Positions 21,001-33,000 of a stretch of 64,000 bases of DNA are shown here, piece after piece. This DNA comes from Antedon bifida (Eukaryota > Echinodermata > Crinoidea > Comatulida > Antedonidae). The stretch is from contig OY727094.1 in the NCBI GenBank assembly GCA_963402885.1, positions 12,216,501-12,280,500 of the forward strand, in the 5' to 3' direction. Both the position numbers and the translations under genes were made by a program. The stretch's first letter is position 1; each line of letters begins with the position of its first letter. A model generated the notes under the pieces. The model saw only the letters and a list, made by a program, of their open reading frames with translations. It was not told where the DNA came from and did not search any database.

Positions 21001-24000
21001 TGTCATTAAAACAAACTAATAATATTGCTATTGAAGAAAATGTTGATGATAATTCCAAATTTCAATTACCTTCCGAAAATAGGTTCTTTAAACGAGTGGT
21101 ATCCATGAGCTTATCGCCACATTTAACACCATCGAAATCTTGTTCCAAGCATCGTTTGAGACTATGTAAATGAGGCTTCTCTGCTGGATTACAAGCACTA
21201 CACAACACACATAGATTGTAGCCAACTCCTTCACTTGTGACAAGCACATTTTCTAGTTGATGCTTCAGATATCCTAACACCTACAACAAAAGTTAAAAAT
21301 ATTCTTTTATTACATTCTAGTACTGTTTTGTTGAAAATGTTAATTATAACACATATTATCCTTACCTCTATGCAGAAGCTTCGATGTGGTTCATTTTTTG
21401 GGCCTGTAGTATTGCCATCAACTTTAATTAGATGAGATATTTCAAGCTGATAAGAAAAGTTTACTAAAAAAAGTTAATCAATAAATGCAAAACAGTATCA
21501 TTGGATTATTACAATTACCTTTTGTAGGTTCATGTTCAACATTCATTCATAAACATTTTAATTCAGTAAAAGTGGCAAAATTAGTTCAAAATGTTATGTT
21601 TGATTTTCTGTTCAAATATATTTATTTGAAACTAAATACATAATAATTTCTGTACCTTTAATGCATGCCGGTTTTCAATTTTCACTGTGCCTAAATTAAC
21701 CCCATGATCCTTAAAGTCAAATTCACTGCGATTTTGAAACACAACTGGTTCACCAGGTCTACCTTTGACCTCCATCAAGTCAAGAAATGCAACAACCAAT
21801 GTATTGTATACAGCATTGGGAAGAAAGTCCGTAGGTGTAAGATAGATCGATACCATATTTTTCTCGTCCGTTTTAACTTTAAGACTCTCTTTCTCGGTTT
21901 TCATTCGAGATGGAACAAGGAATATCCGGTTACCTTCAGTTACCTGCAGATGTAAGCAAAGTGTTGTAAATTAAAATATTACAAGTATAACATTTAAGCT
22001 AATTTAAGTGACAGTCATGAATCTAAAATAAGATTTTGAACTTACCTCTGATTTCTCAAAGAGCAAACCAAATGTCTTCATCACTTCAGTAAAGATTTCA
22101 AAGCGATGTGGATCTTCCTCTAATTCCTGTTCCCATAAATACCGTAGCAGTCTTTCCTCCAGCATTCCTTCCTTATCAAGCCTTTTCCACAGCACCTTCA
22201 TTTGCTCCTATATTTAAAAAAAAACAGTTTATCAAGTTACTAAGAACAGATTATTAACATCACCTATACATCCACATTTTTGACAATTTAATATCATAAT
22301 AAAATACATTATCTACCTACCACTTCAATAGACGGTTTAACTACCGTGATCACTTTTGTCACCATTTGAATCATCATTTGAAGATCTGTTATCACAGTGT
22401 TTTTCAGTTTTTTGTTAGTACTTGAATGCAAAATGATCCCAATGTCATTCAGGTATGCTATGGCAGTGACGAGTCCCTCTTTGGAAATTTCCCATTCAGT
22501 GCCAATCTTGGAAACCTAATAAAGAATTTAATTTTTAAATAAATAACTTAGTACATTACTTATAGAGCCTGGAGAAAATCTAATGGAAAATTCAATGATA
22601 GGCCAGGACTATAAATAGGACTAATAACTAGTGTCTGTAGGAATAAAAACAAAGTACCAATAATAATAATATTATATAATTACATGGGAATCCACAATCA
22701 AAACTTTACCTCATCAAACGTAATACACAATTTTGTTTCACCAATTCTTTGCAAACTTTCCTGTAAATTAACCCACTTTACTGGAACTTCTCTCACCATT
22801 TCCTTCATGTATCTACCAACGTTTCGCTTAAGTTTTGTAATACCTTCAGGTGATTTCATGGTGTTATCAACCATGTACATTTCACGATCTACATGGTGAG
22901 CATATGGCATTCCTTCCATTTTATCAAACATTTTCTTGTACATCTTCATAACCTTCAATTAATAAATACATTTATATTGCTACTATCGCTGATAACTCAT
23001 CACAATAATTACTGATCACGCTGATATACTGTATAGTATATTTCATTTAATATTTTTACTTTGTATTCAATGTGTGTGGTAAATTAAAAAAAACAAACAA
23101 GTTTAAAAAGGACATTTAATAGGCATTATAAATACAATTTAGATCAAACGGGCAGTCATTTTGGATTTTTGTCGCCATCTTGGATTTTGTTTGCGCCTCC
23201 AGGCATATTTTCAAGCTAAGTGTTGACAATGATATATCCACTGAGAATACTCACATGATCAGCGAGATCAATCTGCGTGATCTCAGTGATCATCATGATC
23301 AGTGGTTTACAAGACAATATGTCACAACCTAATGTACACAATCTTCCATAACTGTTACAGGCTGTTTTATTTGATTCATACTGTAATTCAAAATGACAAA
23401 ATCTCAAACAATGTTTCTACTTTAATGTGCTTTCTTCAATAAATTCTTTTGTAATGCATGTAATGTGTAGCTTAAATGTTCCATTTTCATGTTATATTAT
23501 TTGATTGTATAAACATGTACATTAGACCTCAAACTGCTTTTTTGTTCTAATTGTACTGATGGGTTGTTAAATACAGTCAACCATTTTGTAGGCAAAATAT
23601 TAATTCTAAAGAGCCTATTAATTTACCTTACTACACGCACAACACAATTAATAGTTGTATACAAACAGTATATACAAACCAATCGCGACTGGTCGCCGTT
23701 ACCCATACCACACGTGTGACACGTTTAAAACTTTTCAGTTTCACTCAGTTACAGTAAAAATAGAACATGGGCAACTATACATGTAACTAAGCTTATGTCT
23801 ACATTTTTGTGCGCCTGTCAGTTGCAGTCAGTTGAGGTTTATAGTTGCATTCAGTTGTGTTCAGTTGCTAGGAGCGCTTATGTTGACATAGTTAAGAAAA
23901 ACACAAGATATAAATATCTAATATTTATATACTATTTACCTCCTCCTCTTTTTCTGATGCTGTCCCTGACAATTTGTCCACATGAGTTGCAACCAAACAG

Positions 24001-27000
24001 ATGGGAGGTGACCCTATGTTCTTGCCATCAATTGAAATAGTGTTTCCTGAACCATGTTGTACAGTGTGTTCATAAATGGACCTTACCCAGAACAAATTCA
24101 TGTCCAAATTAGTCATTCCTAGCTGATCCTAAAATGACAATGACAATATATTTTTTAACTAAAATTGAAATTAAATTACATTATTAAATCATAGCATCTG
24201 TAGTTTACAAGGATGTCTAAAGTACTTAAAAATTTAACTTACTATTTTTGAGTTTCGTGATTTAGCTGGCTCATCCAAGTTGTCCATGACATTGAAGGCA
24301 ACACAGTATGATACTGTATTTGTCAGGAAAAACTGGAAAAAAATTATGTTTTCATGGTTAGTTATAATATAATATTACAATATTTTATAGAGATAAAGTT
24401 TAAAGTTAGAATTTCAACATTCTATTTGTTTATTTTTTGTCTGAAAATGGCATAAGTCTAAAAAAAAAGTGCACATTGATAAATAACCCTGTTACAAATG
24501 TTTTTGGCAAAATGGTCAAATCAGATACAGTAAGAACACATAATGTAAAAGAAAATAAAGCTCTATTAGTATTATAGCTTCCAATTTATTGTTTCTGAAC
24601 CCAAAAAAAAGAACAACACAAGTGGTATTCATAAAACAATGAAAACATACCCTGTGCGTTATATAGTAGTCTAGTTGACCGGCGTAGTCCCATACACTAG
24701 TTATGTCACTCACTTTTTCTTTTCCTATTCCCATCTTATGCACAGCATTCTTAACTATAGCCCAGACATTACCTTCTACGAAAAATTTTAGAAAAAAACA
24801 TCAGTATAATAGTGTTACAAATTCAACAACGACCTACAATTCTGAATCTATAATAGATGATATGCAGATTTAGATATTGAGAAAGCTTTATTAGTCTGTG
24901 CCTACCTTCTTTTAACCTTTTGTCAACCATTTCTCCTAAAGCATGTGAAGGAATTTGCTTTGCTATACAAAGCAAGAAATAGACAATTAGATTTAGGAAA
25001 CCAAGGTGTTGTATTGGATGAGAGGAATACAAAATGATTAGCAATATTTTGAACATTGACAGTAATTTTCCAATTCCTGGTATCCCAGGTGATTTCAATC
25101 ACCTCATTGAAAATGTAAGACCAAGAAGTAGGCTTAATGGTTGCATAGCCAAATAAATTTTTAATTGTTATTTGTTGTATATAACCAATGTGTATATGGC
25201 ATTATATTATACATTTAAGAATGTTTTTATTTTAATATTAGTATTATTTTACCAAAAATAAGGTTAATGTTAAAATTATAGCAAACTGATGAATATGTAA
25301 AATTTAACATTTTCAGTTGCTTATCTCACCATTAACATCTTTTATCTTTTTCCATTGACTACAATCCTTCTTTGCTTGAAACACTGTGGTTGTAACGATT
25401 CCATCTGTGGATTGTTCTGCAGAATTGAATCTATTATAACAATGTATAGTAAAGTTAAACATTTATTGTACATTTTAAAAACATACATAGTATGTATTAA
25501 ATGACTAAATCATGAAAGGAGACTGCCTTTATATATACATTCCAATTATAAAACAACTGATAAATTTTAAATTAATAGAACATTAGAAAGTTAATTAAAA
25601 GTAAATTAAAGTGAATAAAATTAATGTTTTTATTATTTTATAAGAATCATAATATTCAAAATACTGCAATTTTACCCTTAGTGTATAATAATTCAAATTA
25701 AACATTCCCTTACCAAAGCTGGATGCTTTCGCTTACCATTCATGTAGTATGCACATTGCGTACCCCGCTTAATGCGCATACTGCGCATAGGCGCTCGCTC
25801 TAGTGTTTTTCCTACGAACGACACACTTGTTGTTTATTACTAGTTGTTTTATTAAACTCATTGTCATATTATACTCATCTCTACGTGTGTTAATTTGTCA
25901 CGAACCTACGGTACGACGATACACGACACTGGCGACGAGGATACAGGCACATTTACATAGAGAAACGGAAGTATAATAATATTATAGAACTAGGACTAGA
26001 CTAGCAGTTTTGATTTTCCAACGGCAACAACGTAACCAAGGAACCGCACAGGCCAAATCCGATTCCGAAAGTACAGAGCGAAGCACGATAATGGCAGCGG
26101 CTAATATCAGAATTCTATTCGAGGAATTCAACGACCAGGATGGAGACATAGATACGTATGTGGACAGGCTGGAACAATATTTTGTTGCATTAGATATCAA
26201 TGACGGAGGTAAGAAAAGAGCGATATTATTGAGTAGTTTAGGAGAGGCTGGATACACAACGATACGAGATTTGTGTTTTCCTGATAAACCAAGTACAAAA
26301 TCGTACTCTACGCTCACAACCCAAGCTCAAAGAGCATTACAAACCTACTCGAATAACGATTTCTGAACGATTCATATTCAGAAATGTAAAACAGACACCG
26401 GGACAGACTATTTCTCAATTTGTATCACATCTAAAGAAAAAGGCGATGCATTGTGGTTTTGAAGGAGAGGCATGATTGGAAAACGCACTGCGTGATCAGT
26501 TCGTATGTGGACTAATAAGTCAGAGCATCCAAAAGAAATTGTTGACAAAGAACCATACGTTCAAGGAAGCAACAGACATAGCCTTGGAGGCAGCAACAAC
26601 GAATATGAAAAGTATGTCGCACGAGGTTGACAAGCCAATCAATCACGTTACGTCTAACAGCAGGAAGTCTACGAAAACTTATCAAGCGTTAAAACCAACA
26701 CGAACGCAGAAATGTGACCGCTGTGGTATGAACAATCACACAAGCAGGCCCGTATACAGCATTTATAATGGGGGGTGCGAGCGAAGCGAGCAACAATGGC
26801 TGGGGGCCAGGGGGCCGCAAAGGGCCCCCGGTCAGGCCCGGCAAAAGGCCCGGCAAAATTTGCGCTATTTGACGTTCTAAAGACTGATTTAAGACTCTTT
26901 GTTGTGGCTTGGGCTAGTTGAACGATGGACACCAGAACTTAACGCTTTCATGATGTTTAAAGGCCAACTCAGACAGCGTCGATTTTCCAGAAGCTTTCCG

Positions 27001-30000
27001 CTTTCTAGCTTCCTGCTCCTTCCTTCCCATGTTTAGGCGCCGTATTCGATAGTGTCTGTATTTACCGCCGGTTGTCTGTATTTCCAGCAAATTACCGCCA
27101 GTTGTCTGTATTTCCAGCATGCAAAAACACTTTACCGCGTACCGCGTACATGAAGCGCTAAGCTATTGCTTGTCGTCACATGATCGACTGCGCATGTCGA
27201 GTTTGTAGTCAGTTCAGATTCCGTAATTTAATTACCGGTATTTTTTCATTTTATATTAACATATGAAATACCAGCTGCCTGGAAAGACGCAACCATTACA
27301 CCAATTTTCAAAAATTATGATCCATCTCGAAACTAAAAATATACTCACCAAACATCAACATGGTTTTCGTACTAATCGTTCTTGTTTAACACAATTTCTT
27401 GAATTTTTCCGTGATGTAGAAAATGCTCTCGCCGACAGACATCCCGTTGATGTTATATACTTGGACTGCCGTAAGGCCTTCGACACAGTTCCGCACATTA
27501 GGTTGAAAATTAAATTGCAAGCTTATGGCATTCAAGGTAATATTCTAAGTTGGATAAGTGGATTTTTAGAAAATAGACGTCAATGTGTTTCAATCAAAGG
27601 TTCGGTTTCAAGTTGGTTACCTGTGTTCAGTGGCGTGCCTCAAGGCACAGTTATTGGTCCGGCTTTATTTTTAGTCTACATCAACGATCTACTTGATAAT
27701 ATTGAATCAGATGGTAAACTATTTGCAGACGATGCTAAGATTTTTCGTAAGATTGATTCAGTTAACGACCAAGATGCCCTTGCAGAATGATTTGAGTAAA
27801 CTTGAGCAGTGGAGTAAGAAGTGGCTACTGGAGTTTAGTAAATCTAAATGTAAAGTAATGCACATTGGAAATAGAAATCCAAAACACACTTATTCAATTG
27901 ATGGTACAGTTCTTGATACAACCTCTGCTGAGAAAGACCTCGGAGTCTATGTAACGTCTGACTTTAAAGTGTCGACACAAGTTTCTAAAGTTGCAGCCAA
28001 AGCCAATTCAATTGTAGGCCGAATACGGAAATCCTTTACATATATGGATAAACAGATGTTTATGGCGCTTTATTCTTCTCTTGTGCGTCCAGTTATGGAG
28101 TATGCAGTTCAAGCCTGGTCACCATATCTACAACAAGACATCAATAAACTTGAGAAAATCCAACAACGAGCAACAAAACTTGTACCAGAACTCAGAAATT
28201 TGCCTTATGAAGAGCGCAGGATACAGCTTGGTTTACCAACTTTACAGGAAAGAAGGGAACGCGGCGACCTCATCGAAGTTTTTAAATTTTTGAATGGTTA
28301 CGAAAATATAGATGGCCACTCCTTTTTTAAATTAGCATCTGAAGTTGGTCCAAATATCACTCGAGGCTCAACTTTTAAATTAAAGAAACCTAGATGGAAC
28401 TCAACTAAACGGAATAATTTTTTTGATACAAAAGTAATTAACAAGTTAAACTCGCTGCCCGAATCTGTTGTCAATAGCAAGAGTGTAAATTCATTCAAAA
28501 ACAAACTTGACAAACACACACACATACACACATATGAGAGAAGAGGCTCCCTACAAGTTTAAAAACTCATTGCCTCTTAACTTTACTAAAGGTAAGAATT
28601 ACTAAAGGTAAGAATTTTGTTTGTATACCATTGATAATGTAAATTTTGTATATATATAATGATTGTCTTTAGTTAAACAAGACAAGAAAAAATACCAACC
28701 GAGGAAATAGTGGACCTTTTGGGACTTGGGGGGGTGCGTCTGCACCCAACGCACCCCCCCTGGATACGGGCCTGCACAAGAGATACATGTAAATACAAAA
28801 ACGATACGTGCTTTAAATGCAACAAACATTGGACACTTAAAATCAGAATGCAGGCAGTCGAGTAAATCAACAAAACAACATAAACCTAAATCCATCAAGC
28901 AAGTAGGAGCACCGGATTACGACGAAGGTAATGACGATTTTGTAAATACAATGTTTTGCGTAGGCATTAAGCAGGACAATTCAGTACCAGCAATAACGGT
29001 ACAGATGCCGTTTAAAAAAAATAAAGATGCGAGGTAATGATATAAATATTGATTTTGAAGTAGATACGGGCGCAGCAGTATCGATAATTGGCTTTGACGA
29101 TTACGAAAGCAAGCTTAGCCATCTACCACTAAAGTCAGTAAAATGTACACTTCATGCATACACAGGTACTAAGCTCGATATAGCAGGAGAAATTAAAGTC
29201 ACCGTGAACTATAAGGGCCAGAGTAACGTTCTCCCACTGATAGTAGTTAGAACGCAGCGACGAAACTCACCACCCCTGCTTGGAAGAACCTGGTTAGAAG
29301 TGATTAAGTTGGACTGGAAGTCATTATTTTCACCGCCACTTGCTCAGAATTCGGTAGAAATAGATAACGATGTCGGTCAGTCATTCAAACGGAAGTTCCC
29401 AGAAGTTTTCCAAACGGAATTAGGTACAGTTCAGGGACACAAAGCGACATTACATCTAAAAGTGAACGCAATCCCAAAATTCTGCAAAGCTCGAAACGTT
29501 CTATTTGCGCTACGCTCCGCAGTTGATGTAGAGTTAGACAGAATGCAAAACGAAGGAGTTTATCCGGTAGACTTTAGTCAGTGGGCAACCCCATTGGTAT
29601 GTATTCCAAAGGCCGATGGCGGAGATTATAAAGTAACAGTAAACCCGAGTTTAAATTGCGACCAGTATCCAATTCCGACCCCTCGATGATATACGAAAAT
29701 TCACAAAGCATTCGAATGCTACTCCTGAAATGCTATTATTGGCATTTGAATGCTAGTGTAGCATTCACCTACTAGCATTCCCATTCTAGTAACTACCCTT
29801 CCCTACATTATTCGAATGCTAATCTAGCATTCGCCCACAAGTATTCCAATGCTAGTGCTACCATTCGCATGCTTAGCTCATTTAAATAATTCGGCTCCCT
29901 GGAACTGGTAGTATTCGAATGTTAAGTATAAGCCATTCGAATGCCAATAATAGCATTCAGGAGTAGCATTTGAATGCTTTGTGAATGGTAAGCGAAGGCA

Positions 30001-33000
30001 CTCAGCTTTGGTAAGGGTTAGTGAGGATTGATCTGATTCTTGGTTGAGCATTCAATTATTTCCCTGAATGCTAACAATGATTTAGCATTCGCACTAACAT
30101 GCAAAATATCTCCCTAAATGCTACCAATGATCTTAGCATTCACACTACCATTCAAAATATCTCCCTGAATGCTACCAATGTTCTTAGCATTCACACTACC
30201 ATTCAAAATATCTCCCTGAATGCTACCAATGTTCTTAGCATTCACACTATCATTAAAAATATCTCCCTGAATGCTACCAATTTTCTTAGCATTCTCACTA
30301 CCATTCAGAGTAGCTTCTGAATGCTACCAATTTTCTTAGCATTCTCACTACCATTCAGAGTAGCTTCTGAATGCTACCAATGTTCTTAGCATTCACACTA
30401 CCATTCAAAATATCTCCCTGAATGCTACCAATGTTCTTAGCATTCACACTACCATTCAGAGTAGCTTCTGAATGCTAACTGACTTTTATAAGCATTCCTT
30501 ACGAATGGTTGAACACTTTTCTTAGCATTCTGATGAGGTTTGAACTATGAATGCCTAAAATCTTAAAATGATCACTAAAACCATTGATGGTTAATACACA
30601 GCAAGATACTGTAATTTATACTCTATAAACAATAGACCAATTTTACTTTTTACCTTTCTCCAACCATAGCCTTTACACAGCTAGTCTTGCCAGCACCTTC
30701 TTTTCCCAGAAACATACATCTTGAATTCACAACAGACACGCTACCAGTTTTAAGTTCTTCTTTATATATTTTAATAGCATGTTTACCCCTGGCACGTATC
30801 TCTGCAGGAACTAACAATTCTATTATGAAAAAAAATAAATTGTTATCTCATTCTGCCTCTGTAAGCCTTAAAAATGCTTCATATTATCTATATATTAATG
30901 CTACTAAATTGTCCGCGTAATTTTACGTATCTCCTCTGAAACCACTGAACGTTACGTGCTCACATTTGGCACACTGATGTTTATTGAGGGGCCGCACATG
31001 ATAGGCTATGTCACTTTCTTAAATTTTAAGGATAAACACTTAAAAAAGGCAAAAAAATAACAGTAATTTGACATCTCAGCGACCATGTTATGTCACTGTA
31101 TAAACTACACAACTTCCTCTGTGGTGTACCACCATGGCCGGATCTACAAATACCATGCCGGGCCGCCAAATTAAAACAGTGTTTAGTCTCGGAAGCCAAA
31201 CAACCGTATCGAATGATCGCGTCGCTTTAATTAATTATACCTATCCTTTGAACAGAATGATTTTCGTAAACCACGGTTTTGCCCAGTAAAACGCTGTGGC
31301 AATGATATCAATGCTTAGTATGTTGAAGATCGAATCCGCGATATGTATAAATAATCACCGCTTAAAGTAAAAAATAAAAAACTAGAAAAAAAGATACCAA
31401 ACCTCACACAAATAAATTGTAAAATATCAAAAACCATTGAAATAAAAAAAAATGTAAATGAATAAAAATAAACACACACAAACGAATCCAAATATTTCGG
31501 ATTTAGGGCGTGTTTTTCATTCGATTTATGTCCCATTTTTGTATTTGTAAATGTGAACACTAATTCTGAGCATAATTAACAAACAAAATATCAAATAATA
31601 CACAACGAAAAATACACCCAAAATATAGTTTGGTATTTTATACTTTTGTTAGTGTTTGCGCGCCTCATTTAATTCCGACTATCACCACCACCTGCACTTT
31701 TTTAGGTGATTTGAAGTCCGTAAGCAGCTGTAGTTTTATTACAATACTTCAATCACATATATATACACTTCATTCATATTCATATACTTGAAACTCTATA
31801 TTTTTCCTGAAATCTTTTTTTTGTTGTTGTTTTTGTACTGTAAATTATAACTTGTGTAATAGTATAAATAGTTTTGTAGTAAGTAACGGCCTTGTGAAAA
31901 ACACCAATATGGTGATTCAAGTGTTGCATCCGTTTTTAAATAAAGTTGTTATTATTATTATTATATTACATCTTAATTCTATAAATTACCAATTCATATT
32001 TGATCATTGAAATGTTTTAAACTGCTGACTGATTGACAGTTCAACATGCATGTCCCTCTAATGCACGTTGTCACTTTCTGATGCGCACCCTAGATTAACA
32101 CAGTACAATTTCTTTAGAATCTTTTATTTTCGTAAAGTCCCATATCCAGTATTGCTTTCATTTTTGAGCTTACAGATATTTCAAGGTAAAGGAATATTTT
32201 GTGTATAACAAAATCAATTGCTGTAAATAGTTCTGAATTTTTATTCTTGAAATAATTTGTTAGAGTACTTTTACCAGGGAAGACTGCGTTTTTATTATAC
32301 TTTTTCCTCCCATGCGAATTAGTATATAAACACATATAAGGCAGAAAAAGAATGTACGGAGCATGGGTTACTGCTAGTCATTATTTTGTTATTAAACAGT
32401 AAAATAAATGTCATCTCATATACAGTACAATAGTTCTCGTGAACTTTAATAATATAATACCTCAGGTAAACTTGAACCTTGGGAAATGATGTCCGAGTAC
32501 AATCAATACAACAATAATATTAATACAAATATATTAAACCAACTATGTCAATGTCAATTAATATGATAAAATAGTGGCAAATAAGTACATACATGTCAAT
32601 TATGCTATTGATTGGGCTGGATCCAGAGAATTTAGTTCCATTAATTTGGAATGAACCAGAAAAATAAGGCCTGCCAGCTTATATAAAAAAAATACAGTTT
32701 GTTTCTGTAGTACAATTTTGTAATATTTATAATAGTTGCATTGATAATTTCAAATGACCACCTGTACCACACTCTATTTTGAGTATTGTTATAAACATCA
32801 TAAAAATGAGAGAAAGTGACACCTAGAAGTAACTATAGTGAATCAAATCTGGAAGTACTGTAGTGACCATTTGAACCTACATTTTGTGAAACATTTGAGA
32901 TAGGTAGGATAGGTTACAGTTTAAAGCTTTTGCACTGTGTTTGCCTATCTTAGATTAAAGTATAATTTATATTTATAAACTTTACTTACTGTCAAAATAG

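Larger units (their letters stand above)
25743..29700 (+). mobile_element. Ty3/gypsy LTR retrotransposon, truncated and interrupted
   Basis: In order there is a short 5' LTR (about 25743-25928, TG...CA), a primer-binding site starting TGGCGACGAGG at 25930, gag (26010 onward), a foreign insertion (26745-28774), the rest of gag, protease and the first part of reverse transcriptase. It then breaks off at about 29700 at an inverted-repeat element. The 3' LTR is absent. The element sits in a Roco intron, antisense to the gene. Confidence 0.82.

Noticed and set aside
26669-26932. Minus-strand 87-codon ORF
   Set aside because: Lies in GC-rich transposon end sequence and covers the gag knuckle in antisense; no motif.
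30915-31060. Endogenous CRESS-virus Rep fragment
   Set aside because: GPHMIGYVTF resembles the HUH motif region, but the second polar residue of the motif is absent and no motif I, motif III or helicase motif can be seen.
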